Positions 1-7,463 of a stretch of DNA of 11,588 nt are shown here, in pieces. Origin of the DNA: Stramenopiles sp. TOSAG23-3. Its lineage: Eukaryota; Sar. Numbering within the stretch: the stretch's first letter is position 1; the number at the start of each line of letters is the position of its first letter. The stretch covers positions 1 to 11,588 of the forward strand of contig LT642733.1 of the NCBI GenBank assembly GCA_900128585.1, in the 5' to 3' direction. Position numbers and translations under genes: made by a program. The notes beneath the pieces are model-generated. The model was not told where the DNA came from and ran no database searches. It saw only the letters and a program-made list of their open reading frames with translations.

Positions 1-174
1 GAAGAAAGAAGAAGAAGAAGAGAGAAGAAGAGAGAAGAAGAGAGAAGAAGAGAGAAGAAGAGAGAAGAAGAAGAAGAAGAAGAGAGAAGAAGAAGAAGAA
101 GACGAAGAAGAGGAAAGAAGGAAGAAGGAAGAAGAAAGAAGAAGGAAGAAGAAGAACAGGAGGAGGTTGGTTTT
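1..174. repeat. GAA/GA homopurine microsatellite
   Basis: Nearly every base on this strand is A or G. Within it, the decamer AGAGAAGAAG occurs five times in perfect tandem at 21-70, followed by GAA-dominated imperfect repeats to about 174. Such purine mirror-repeat tracts can form triplex (H-) DNA and vary in length between isolates. No start codon opens a reading frame here, so I do not regard it as a coding Glu/Lys repeat, although the window begins inside the tract and its left extent is unknown. Confidence 0.9.
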
Positions 175-449
175 GTTAATTATTATTTTTATTAAATGTT
201 GTAATAATAAATAAAACATGGTGGCGGTTGGTGGTTCTTCATATTTATATTATATTACCAAAAAAGTGAGAGGAAGAAGATAATACAGTTGTAGAAGAAG
301 AAAGGAGTCGTCCAGTTACTACGTACCGGCACAAGGTTCAATAAGTTTCGTAAAACGTTCAGTTTTGTTTCAAAGTAGGAAAGACAAACCTTCACATTTA
401 TTCCTACGCGCATAATTGTTATCCCCCACTACCACACACACACGCAAAC
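175..449 (+). promoter_or_regulatory. Upstream region of the Asp-box protein gene
   Basis: This is non-coding DNA between the homopurine tract and the ATG at 450. It is AT-rich at 175-265, with TATA-like runs around 240-257, about 195-210 bases before the start codon. It becomes more mixed towards the gene. A CA-rich stretch (about 428-448) directly precedes the ATG and gives an A at -3. No precise promoter or transcription start can be assigned; the regulatory role is inferred from position only. Confidence 0.3.
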
Positions 450-1964
450 ATGAAACTTGGCGCGCTGTTGCTTTTGGCCGCTGTGCCAGCGGCTGTCCTT
501 GGGCACTACGGAGACCCAAATACAATTCCAAGCTCTTGTATGCCTGATGAACAATCGGTCAAGATTCAAGGGCTCGAGGGAGACTTTTGCTCCCCGCCCT
601 GCACCTCCTCCGGTACCTGCCCAACAGACATTCCTCCGGGGGTCACTGCAAAGCCGACGTGCGCGCTGACGAGCTCTTCTGGTGGCAAGTACTGCGCGTT
701 GGTCTGCGACCCATCCCTGAATGCGGCAAACCAGTGCGGCAAGAACGCAACCTGCAAGGCGATCTCAGGCACGGGGTTGTGCACGTACAACGACACGCCA
801 AAACCCCCATCATCTGCACACTGGTACCCAATCGAAAGCCCTACTTTCGAAGAGCAGTCAGCTTGCATCAGCGTTGGCTTTACAAAGGACGGACGAAAAG
901 GCTTTGCCGGGGCCGGTAAGAACGGCGTCGGTGCCCAAATAATTACGTCGGACGACCACGGAAAGACGTGGGCGGCGCTTCCGGGCAACGCTAGCTTTAA
1001 TATCTACCTGGCAGCTAGTACCAAAGACGACACCGATGCCGTCATTTCTGGCGCGCTGTTCCAATCCTTCAGCACAGACGGCGTTAACTTTCACGCGTCC
1101 GAGAATCTATTCCTGTCGCCGGCGCAAGACGCTGGGGTCATTCCAGGCAGTAACATGTACGCCATCCCTGCGGCCGGAAGCACGTTCAATGGTATAGCGC
1201 ACTCGACCGATGGAAAAAAGTGGGAAGGAACGTCTATTACTGGCATCAACTCGACGCTGTACCTCTCTCGGTATGGCGCATACCCAAGCAAATGTACATG
1301 GTATGTTACGGCGGGTAATTTTCCAGAGACCAACTCAAACTTCGACAAAAAGGCTGACGCGTACACGCACTTGAACCGTCACGTTCGAATCAACAAGGGC
1401 ACGTCCCGCACGGAGTTTACCTTCAAAGACAAGGCTCAGAACGATGGTCCAGCGAACTGCAGTGAAGACCCAGAAAACTGCTTTTCAGCAATGATTGCAA
1501 AGACCACCGACTGCGGCAAAACATGGACAACGGTCTACGACAACATCAACAAAGGCGACAACATCTACCCGAACGGCATTCACTGCATCACAGATGACCA
1601 CTGCGTAGCGGTCGTCGAGGGGGATTCTTGCAGGATCCTTCTGACCCTCGACGGGGGGAAAACGTGGACGGAGCAGATGCACGACACCGACAAAGCATGT
1701 TCGCTCGTTTCGGTGCGCATGTTGAGCAAAACGGAAGGATGGATCTCTGGTGGCCACATGTCCTATGCGGACTTTGAAGGGCGCTTTTGGCACACCCTTG
1801 ACGGTGGCAAAACCTGGAAGAAAGAAGCTATCAAAGGTCTCTACACTTTTAGCTTTGATATGACGAGCGCTCAATCGGGCTACGCGGTTGCATTGACCGA
1901 AGCCAGTGGCGTCCAATTGATTGGTTACCGCGACAACAAGACGATGGTTTCTGTAACGCTGTAA
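450..1964 (+). CDS. Secreted Asp-box (BNR) beta-propeller protein with Cys-rich N-terminal module
   Basis: The 504-residue product starts with a clear signal peptide (basic residue, then LLLLAAVPAAVLG, likely cleaved near residue 18-20), so it should enter the secretory pathway. Residues 30-111 hold ten cysteines, enough for five disulfides, in a small module ending in GLCTY. From about 135 onward it carries repeated Asp-box motifs: SDDHGKTW at 167, weaker STDGVNF at 208 and STDGKKW at 252, then TTDCGKTW at 352 and TLDGGKTW at both 399 and 449. The last three are about 47-50 residues apart, as expected for blades of a sialidase/Ycf48/Vps10-type beta-propeller. There are at least six N-glycosylation sequons (N99, N114, N180, N267, N336, N496). 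No transmembrane segment follows the signal peptide, so it is probably soluble or cell-surface. Asp boxes are structural and do not show catalysis; I see no sialidase active-site arginine triad I could defend, so the function is open. The ATG has A at -3. Confidence 0.88.
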   Translation: MKLGALLLLAAVPAAVLGHYGDPNTIPSSCMPDEQSVKIQGLEGDFCSPPCTSSGTCPTDIPPGVTAKPTCALTSSSGGKYCALVCDPSLNAANQCGKNATCKAISGTGLCTYNDTPKPPSSAHWYPIESPTFEEQSACISVGFTKDGRKGFAGAGKNGVGAQIITSDDHGKTWAALPGNASFNIYLAASTKDDTDAVISGALFQSFSTDGVNFHASENLFLSPAQDAGVIPGSNMYAIPAAGSTFNGIAHSTDGKKWEGTSITGINSTLYLSRYGAYPSKCTWYVTAGNFPETNSNFDKKADAYTHLNRHVRINKGTSRTEFTFKDKAQNDGPANCSEDPENCFSAMIAKTTDCGKTWTTVYDNINKGDNIYPNGIHCITDDHCVAVVEGDSCRILLTLDGGKTWTEQMHDTDKACSLVSVRMLSKTEGWISGGHMSYADFEGRFWHTLDGGKTWKKEAIKGLYTFSFDMTSAQSGYAVALTEASGVQLIGYRDNKTMVSVTL

Positions 1965-1982
1965 GGCTCGAGGAAAGGATTC

Positions 1983-1988
1983 AATAAA
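1983..1988 (+). terminator. AATAAA polyadenylation signal
   Basis: A perfect AATAAA lies 19 bases after the TAA stop of the Asp-box gene and is followed by an AT-rich stretch and a T run at about 2002-2009. The position fits a eukaryotic 3' end with a very short 3' UTR. In AT-rich spacers this hexamer also occurs by chance, so the assignment rests on position. Confidence 0.4.
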
Positions 1989-2053
1989 ATATATAAGTGT
2001 GTTTTTTTTGATAATTATTTATGATAACAGCGTATATTTTGTTGTCAAAATAT

Positions 2054-2059
2054 TTTATT
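2054..2059 (-). terminator. Possible AATAAA polyadenylation signal (minus strand)
   Basis: TTTATT on the plus strand reads AATAAA on the minus strand, about 100 bases past the TGA stop of the TMEM143-like gene. It would place the two convergent 3' ends close together in the 193-base spacer. Chance occurrence is likely enough that this is only a candidate. Confidence 0.3.
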
Positions 2060-2087
2060 TACAATTTAATACGCCAACAATTTAATA

Positions 2088-2112
2088 AAATAACAGCCAA
2101 TTTTTCTTGTTT
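2088..2112. repeat. 25-base motif shared with the second convergent spacer (copy 1)
   Basis: This stretch, with core GCCAATTTTTCTTGTTT at 2096-2112, matches 9590-9614 over 25 bases apart from one single-base gap in each copy. Both copies are in the same orientation, both lie in a spacer between convergent genes, and both are 38-46 bases past the stop codon of a minus-strand gene. Read on the minus strand it would lie in the 3' UTR. The similarity is seen directly; any role in 3'-end formation is inference. Confidence 0.55.
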
Positions 2113-2157
2113 CTCTAATGCGTACGTTACGCTTACTTTACTCTTCGCGCAAAAACG

Positions 2158-4035
2158 TCATTCAGGATCTGAGTGTTCCGGTGTGCTCTGCAAGAAGCCA
2201 GCATTGAGCGCGTACATGGTGATATTTTCATCTAGCGAGTTTGCCAAGAGGTCCCGTTTCATACCAATGATCTCGTCACATGTTTTTAGCATAGATATCG
2301 AGCTGCGGTCGGGCTGAACTTCTATGATGCCCATTCGAGAGAGCCAAGAAATTGCGTTGTTAAACGCTGGGTCGTCCAGCCCGTCGTCGTGCTTTATGGA
2401 CTCAGCCATCATAAAATAGTCCTTTGCCCGACTGTGCAGTTCTTCAATGTTTATCACCACACCATGGGACTCTTTGGAGGAGGCGTCTTTCCCGTCCCGA
2501 AAACGGTTTTCTAACAAAGCCTTAAAACTGGTTTGATCGTCTTTGAACTCCCATGCAGCGTTGAGCACACTAGCAATTGCAACAAAATCGTTGTCTCGAG
2601 ACTCTTTCGTCACGATGTACACCACGCTCCGGTCCTTGCCAGTGGCATTGTTGTTAAGATACTGCGCCATAGCGCTGCGGTAGTAAAACTTACTCATTCG
2701 GTACCGGTTGAAAATTCTCACAACGTATGCCCCCAGGGCCGTCATGGCGATGACTCCCGGCTTGGTCAGGGCAACGCCGGTAAAGAACACGGTGCTAGCA
2801 ACTCCCGTACCGCCAATAATTGACATGGCGAGAAAGAGGCGATCGACGGGCCGCATGTATACTTTCTGCGCGGTGTCGGGCAAGACAAACTCCATGTCGC
2901 ATCTTGGAACATGCTTGAAATGTCGGAGGCTTACGTACTTTTTGAAATCATCTTTCTTCCGTATCTCCGGGTCGGGGTAGCCCGCTGTACCATATACGAC
3001 CAAAGCATCCTTAAACGTTTCTTCCTCCAACTTAATTCTACCAACAAGGTTAGAAAAAGTAAATTCTATCTCCGAAAGTGCGTTGTTGTTCGTCACTGAG
3101 TTTGTCAAATTCGTTTCGCCCCCTTTCCCGTAATTCATATCGTCGACGCCCTGTGCCTTGCCTGACGCCATCGGCGTTCTCTCGTCCCCCGTGATAGTCT
3201 GTATTAACTTTTCCATTTGTGGCTTGCCTTTGGACCACATTGCAACGGTCCTAGATTTTACAAAGGTCATCTGCCGTTCATGCTTTTCCATTCCCAAGAT
3301 GTTTCTCACTCTATTCGTAGCCGATGCGTACGATCGCTGGGCAAACCTGGTCGTCAGTTCGTCGAACTTTTCGGTGTAATAGAAACCGGTCGTAGAATCG
3401 TTCCCGGACCCTCTTACCAAAAGCAACGCCCGTTTTGAGAACGAAGGTGGCGTTACGTCCTCAAATCTGCGCGCGTACGGGTCCGATTCTTTTAAAATCC
3501 TGTCATCAAAATACGACCAGTCAATCTTCATGGGCGTTGTCAAGCGGTAATGGTTCTCCTTCGCGTACATCTCATCTTCCATGCTGCAGGCCTTAAACCC
3601 AGACCGTTTTGCAAACCACGTCAGCCCATTTACAAACTGGCTGGCAACTCGCAGCTCTTCCTCCCTTAGTTTTACTTCTGCTTCTTCCGTTTCATTGTCA
3701 AATTCTATTATTTCGTGGTTTTCATTGGCCTTCTTGCCATTCTCAATTTCAAGCTCCCCCCGCGGTCTGCCTTGGCTGTCAATGGCTGGTTCAAGCGAGC
3801 TGTACAGGGAGTGAAGTTTTTCTTCGACTTGTCCATATTGCAGTTGCAAAGACGCGTATATCGTTCGTAACGCCTCACGTTCACCGTCTTGCTCAAACAG
3901 GTTCTGCAAGAACCGACTACGCAACGACCCCTTTGGGCGGTACTTACCCGAAACTAGTTTACGATTTTTCCTCGAAAGGTTTGACACTAAATGTCTCACC
4001 AGTTGCCACCGGAACGGAGTGTTCTGGCGCGACAT
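2158..4035 (-). CDS. TMEM143-like DUF3754 membrane protein, probably mitochondrial
   Basis: The open frame extends upstream to 4101, but only through a TTG; the first in-frame ATG is at 4035 (G at -3), giving 625 residues. From that start the first ~46 residues contain no acidic residue and many Arg, Lys and Ser, as in a mitochondrial presequence. The order of features matches DUF3754/TMEM143 proteins. Numbering from the ATG: an early LHSLYSSLEP segment (about 75-83), a middle segment with ALLLVRG and FDELTTRFAQR (about 203-234), the core FKHVPRCDMEFVLPD (about 373-387) leading into VDRLFLAM, two hydrophobic segments (about 398-420 and 426-440), and a C-terminal helical domain ending in AISWLSRMGIIEV. 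Compared with the usual family there are extra charged or low-complexity insertions at about 85-130 and 270-320. The molecular role of the family is poorly known; human TMEM143 is reported as mitochondrial. Family call by recognition of conserved motifs, not by a search. Confidence 0.82.
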   Translation of the reverse strand: MSRQNTPFRWQLVRHLVSNLSRKNRKLVSGKYRPKGSLRSRFLQNLFEQDGEREALRTIYASLQLQYGQVEEKLHSLYSSLEPAIDSQGRPRGELEIENGKKANENHEIIEFDNETEEAEVKLREEELRVASQFVNGLTWFAKRSGFKACSMEDEMYAKENHYRLTTPMKIDWSYFDDRILKESDPYARRFEDVTPPSFSKRALLLVRGSGNDSTTGFYYTEKFDELTTRFAQRSYASATNRVRNILGMEKHERQMTFVKSRTVAMWSKGKPQMEKLIQTITGDERTPMASGKAQGVDDMNYGKGGETNLTNSVTNNNALSEIEFTFSNLVGRIKLEEETFKDALVVYGTAGYPDPEIRKKDDFKKYVSLRHFKHVPRCDMEFVLPDTAQKVYMRPVDRLFLAMSIIGGTGVASTVFFTGVALTKPGVIAMTALGAYVVRIFNRYRMSKFYYRSAMAQYLNNNATGKDRSVVYIVTKESRDNDFVAIASVLNAAWEFKDDQTSFKALLENRFRDGKDASSKESHGVVINIEELHSRAKDYFMMAESIKHDDGLDDPAFNNAISWLSRMGIIEVQPDRSSISMLKTCDEIIGMKRDLLANSLDENITMYALNAGFLQSTPEHSDPE

Positions 4036-4193
4036 TTCGGGGACGCAGCGTCGCCAGTACGAAATCAATGCGTGGTAATAATTTCCGATATAAACTGGCA
4101 AAATGTAAGGACTGTGTTTGTGCGTTTCTCAAAAATTGTGTGTGGTGCTGGTGGGAGAAATACACTCACATATTGATTTACAATTTGTCGAGA

Positions 4194-4206
4194 ACGTATA
4201 TATAAA
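4194..4206 (-). promoter_or_regulatory. TATA-like element upstream of the TMEM143-like gene
   Basis: On the minus strand this reads TTTTTATATATAC, about 160-170 bases before the ATG at 4035. It sits at the edge where moderately GC-containing sequence gives way to AT-rich spacer. A TATA role is plausible, but such strings are common in these spacers. Confidence 0.22.
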
Positions 4207-4442
4207 AACAAACGAAGAAAGAGAAATACTACACATTTTTTGTTGTTGTTTGTGTTGTGTACTTTGTTGTTGTGCTATAATAATAATATAATAATAATAT
4301 AATTTTATTTTTTTGGGTAACGTTTTAAATCGATCACTACAACAAAATAATTCTCTTCCAAAATGATTAAATTAATATACAAACAGCATCTAATAATAAA
4401 TATATTTTCAAGTAAATAAACATCAATACCACCAACAACAAT

Positions 4443-4523
4443 TCTCTTTTTTTCTTTTTTTCCTCTTCTCTTTATTTCCTTCTTCTTTCTTCTTCTTTTC
4501 TTCTCGTCTCTTTCTTCTTCTTC
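4443..4523. repeat. Polypyrimidine (CTT/TTC) tract
   Basis: About 80 bases are almost entirely C and T on the plus strand (hence GAA/GA-rich on the minus strand), with only scattered purines. It is the same sequence class as the tracts at both ends of the window, in opposite orientation. It lies downstream of the cysteine-rich four-helix gene and upstream of the TMEM143-like gene. Confidence 0.8.
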
Positions 4524-4833
4524 GCGCATTTTTCATTCTACAAACACAATACCAACACAGCATCAACTTTTTAGATGAAAATTCTCTCTTTTTCTTGGAG
4601 AAATAAATAGGAATATAATTGTATAGTATATTTGTTATAAATACAAATGATACCAGGAAAGTGAAAGAGCAACGTTCTTTTCCACGCATGTACTTTTGCA
4701 TATACTAATGCGTTTGTTTACGTATGTTATGGTATACAAAAATGATATTCGATAGTATTATTGTTATGTTAATGGAAGGAATGGTATTGTTTTCAATTCA
4801 GTACACTATTACTGGTATATATATTCGTACTTG

Positions 4834-5970
4834 TTATTTTTTCCCTGTGTTTTTCTTTGACTTTCCCGATCCAAACAGTGCTTTTGCACCCATTTTAAAG
4901 CCTTTGCCTGCTAAGCGAGCAGCAGCGCCGCCTACAGCCACGGCCGCACCGACGGCTTGGTCTCCTGCCGTCTTTGGTTCACCCTGTTGTTGCTGTTGTC
5001 GTTGTTGCTGGTGCGGTTGAGCTGGCGCGGTTTGGTACGCCACAGGGGTTGCCTGGACGGGTTGGGCGTACACTACGGGTACGGGGGCTGGGCGAGAGGG
5101 CGGGGCGTAGGCTACGTTTGGTTGCCTATTCATGTCCTGCTGCACTGGATTCCTAGCTGCAACCCCATTTTCCATGTCTCGTTGGGCCTGCATGGCCTGC
5201 CTTGCGTTCATCTCTGCCTGGGTAGGGCAGCAGGTGTCTCCGCAGCAGCACCGGCCGGCCATGACGCATGGGCTTTTCTCTCCGCCGCACTCGCGTGTGC
5301 AGCACCCATCGTTGATGCTACCTTCCACCGCCGCGTAAATAAAAGCGAAGAAACCAACCCCAAAGAACACCCAGGTCAAGGTCAAAATAACGTCGGCCAT
5401 CACATTAAGCTCGTTTTCACGGCAGCCTTTGGCGGCGGCGTCTGCCTCCATGTCAATGCCAGAACCCAAGATCGCCCACACCAGTGCAAATATCAAGAAA
5501 CAAATGTAAAACGCCATGACGACGTCCTCGCATACCAGGTGGCAGAGTCGCTTGTAAAAGGATTCCCCGGGGTACTGGGGCACTTGGAACTTCTTAAACA
5601 CGTAGTATGCCATCATAAAATGCAAAATAAACGTCACGCCTTGGACGATGCACCATACGTCGAGGTTAATGCCCGCGCTCTCGGCTACCGCACACTCGGG
5701 CCTTGCGTTCGCTCCCACAAACCCAAAAAGTACGAAGGACGGCAGAAGGGTCAAGAACAGTGCGGCGGCGACAAGCGTGCTGAACGGCTTTGCAAAGAAT
5801 TCCTGGAGGTTGCAGCACTTGGCCAGTTCGGCGCAGCACGGCCCAAAAGTCTCCCCACAGCACTTGGAACACTCTTCGCAGCACTCCCCAAGCGCGTTGC
5901 AACACGCGTTGCACCCCTTCGCACACCATTCGAAAGGTTTTAGGATGGTACGGCAGATTACGGCAGCCAT
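4834..5970 (-). CDS. Cysteine-rich four-helix membrane protein with Pro/Gln-rich tail
   Basis: I prefer the ATG at 5970 (378 residues). It has A at -3 and G at +4, whereas the upstream in-frame ATG at 6105 has T at -3 and would add 45 unremarkable residues. Residues 6-53 contain 14 cysteines, five of them as CC pairs, just before the first membrane helix; this is a likely site for S-palmitoylation or metal binding. Four hydrophobic segments follow (about 62-86, 105-125, 145-168, 193-215). A second cluster of nine cysteines, including CCC, lies at about 223-248. The tail has VAYAPP/VVYAQPV/PVAYQ proline-tyrosine motifs, a short polyglutamine run (about 321-329), an Ala/Gly-rich helix and a lysine-rich end (SGKSKKNTGKK). 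Both clusters and both termini would be on the same, probably cytosolic, side. I do not recognise a named family; the four-helix plan recalls MARVEL/tetraspan proteins, without a diagnostic motif. A 328-codon antisense frame over it lacks an ATG and is not credited. Confidence 0.8.
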   Translation of the reverse strand: MAAVICRTILKPFEWCAKGCNACCNALGECCEECSKCCGETFGPCCAELAKCCNLQEFFAKPFSTLVAAALFLTLLPSFVLFGFVGANARPECAVAESAGINLDVWCIVQGVTFILHFMMAYYVFKKFQVPQYPGESFYKRLCHLVCEDVVMAFYICFLIFALVWAILGSGIDMEADAAAKGCRENELNVMADVILTLTWVFFGVGFFAFIYAAVEGSINDGCCTRECGGEKSPCVMAGRCCCGDTCCPTQAEMNARQAMQAQRDMENGVAARNPVQQDMNRQPNVAYAPPSRPAPVPVVYAQPVQATPVAYQTAPAQPHQQQRQQQQQGEPKTAGDQAVGAAVAVGGAAARLAGKGFKMGAKALFGSGKSKKNTGKK

Positions 5971-6171
5971 ATTTTCTTCTTCGCACTGCCAGTCTTCGCT
6001 TTTTCTGGGGTGTTTTCTTTCTATGCAACGAAAGAAAAAATCGAGCGATTGGTCTATCTGACTACACAGTGACAAATTTGCCCGTATGTGTTTGGAGTCG
6101 TTCATTAAAATATCAACATCAAAATGAAGTATTCTAATTCATTCTATATATAATAATTTTTCTTCTCCTTA

Positions 6172-6216
6172 TTATTTATTTTATTAATTAAATAATATTA
6201 TTATTAATAATAATAA
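6172..6216. repeat. AT-only palindromic ATT/AAT repeat
   Basis: The run consists only of A and T and includes ATTATTATTAATAATAAT, which is self-complementary about its centre and can form a cruciform or hairpin. It abuts the G-rich island directly, making a sharp composition switch at 6217. Confidence 0.6.
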
Positions 6217-6270
6217 CGGCGGCGGCGGAGGTGGGGGGTGGAGGAGGAGGAGGAGGAGGAGGGAGGTGGA
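6217..6270 (+). repeat. GGC/GGA-rich island with G-quadruplex potential
   Basis: Four CGG units run into GAGGTGGGGGGTGG and then about eight AGG triplets ending GGGAGGTGG. The plus strand is nearly free of C beyond the first few triplets, with many closely spaced GG runs, one G6 and one GGG. That allows two-tetrad G-quadruplexes. It stands out strongly in an otherwise AT-rich spacer. Confidence 0.75.
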
Positions 6271-6984
6271 CAAGTATTATAACAAGGGACAATGAGGATC
6301 ATCAGATCAGTGGTGGTGTGTGTTGTTGTTCTTCTTAAATAAACTTTTTTTTTTTTTGAAATTTTCATCAATCCAATCAACATTTCTTTCAATTTTTAGA
6401 ATATAATATGTATACTTGTGATCTATATCTCATATACTATAAAACAAGTTTTATTCATTATTCAATGTTATACGTTTAAACAATACATTTTGTTACCTAT
6501 ATAGTAGAATCAAACTCAATAATAAATATGTCTAAATAAAACTAAATACAATCCTCATAATGTAAAAAGTATACTATTATTGTATACTAAATGATGTCAA
6601 CCTATATTATTTTAAAAATATTAATTATGTGTCACTTTATTATACATCCAGGATATTATTTAGACACTATTAATTTAAGAGAAGCAGAGGCTTTACTTAC
6701 TGGTACTTCAGGAAGGAGTTAAACGTTGTGGATTTTAAATTATATAGTCTTAATACTATACGTTGTTATATATAAATAAGGGTTATAGCTATAATACAGC
6801 AAACTTCTCTTCTTTATAAATAAATAAATAAAACGAGGAGGTGTCTTTTTTCTTCTTATTTTTTAAGAAGTGATTTATATTTTATATTATTATATTTTCC
6901 TTATTTTATATAAATAATATATGGGTGATTTGTGTAAACACACACCACACTCTGTAACGATACTTTTTTTATTCATAAATAAAA

Positions 6985-7013
6985 GGAGAGAGAGAGAAAG
7001 AGAGAGGAAGGAG
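6985..7013. repeat. GA dinucleotide tract
   Basis: About 29 bases of GA-dominated purine sequence (GAGAGAGAGAGAAAGAGAGA and neighbours) lie about 450 bases upstream of the EF-hand gene. It could be a simple microsatellite or a GAGA-type promoter element; the sequence does not distinguish these. Confidence 0.65.
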
Positions 7014-7180
7014 TAAGTAGTAATGTACCGTATTATAATATATAAGTATATTTTTATTATTGGTATGAACCGTAGGAGCGTAGGAGCGAAGTACCAAGTA
7101 GGAGAAGATTAAATATAAAAAATATATAAAAACAAATAATAAAAACTAACTCTATTATTATCATCTTCTTTTTTTCCCTT

Positions 7181-7250
7181 TATTATTATTATTATTATTT
7201 ATTATTTGTAGTAAATAGTATATTATTATTATTATTAAATAATAATAATT
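7181..7250. repeat. ATT trinucleotide repeat with palindrome
   Basis: TATTATT-type repeats fill 7181-7207, and 7222-7250 is an inverted repeat in which ATTATTATTATT meets AATAATAATAAT around a central TTAAAT-like axis. It can fold back on itself. It lies 210-280 bases upstream of the EF-hand gene start. Confidence 0.65.
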
Positions 7251-7463
7251 ATGTATAGAAAAGTGAAAGGGACTAAGTAAGAAGAGAATGAAACCATCCC
7301 ATCTACATGAACATCTACTACTGACGGGTGAACGGAATGAAACAATGAAAAGGAAAACAAACGGTATATTTTCAAAAATAGGACGGCTTGATTCTCACCT
7401 CACGCACGGCTTGGCATCCTTCATCCTTTATCGTTGAAGTTTTTCTGGTTTTGAAGCAACAGG

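Larger units (their letters stand above)
4036..4833. other. Gene-free spacer between the two minus-strand genes
   Basis: These 798 bases hold the upstream region of the TMEM143-like gene (about 4036-4210), then AT-rich DNA with GTT runs and AATAAT repeats (about 4230-4310), a polypyrimidine tract (4443-4523), and AT-rich sequence up to the stop codon of the next gene. The only reading frames are short lysine/arginine-rich ones produced by the polypyrimidine tract read on the minus strand. I see no tRNA or other RNA gene. Confidence 0.7.
5971..7463. other. 1.5 kb AT-rich gene-free region between divergent genes
   Basis: This is the largest spacer of the window and separates divergently transcribed genes. 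It contains the 5' region of the four-helix gene (to about 6170, with a TATATATA string at 6144-6151), AT palindromes, a G-rich island, a T13 run at 6345-6357, (AAAT)n near 6816-6834, a GA tract near 6985-7010, a tandem CGTAGGAG pair at 7071-7086, and ATT repeats. From about 7260 the composition rises towards the EF-hand gene; the octamer ACGGCTTG occurs twice there. No reading frame, tRNA or rRNA is supported. It probably carries the promoters of both flanking genes. Confidence 0.7.

Noticed and set aside
333-345. GGTTCAATA string resembling a tRNA B box
   Set aside because: It lacks the conserved CC end, and there is no matching A box or cloverleaf upstream.
4305-4701. Two short minus-strand frames with long Lys/Arg/Glu runs
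   Set aside because: Their composition is produced by the polypyrimidine tract; they have no conserved feature and lie in AT-rich spacer.
4957-5943. 328-codon plus-strand frame antisense to the four-helix gene
   Set aside because: It begins with TTG, not ATG, has no recognisable domain, and mirrors the cysteine-rich gene, whose codon use leaves few stops on the other strand.
5971-6105. N-terminal extension of the four-helix protein from the ATG at 6105
   Set aside because: The upstream ATG has T at -3, the added 45 residues look like untranslated sequence, and the ATG at 5970 has a much better context.
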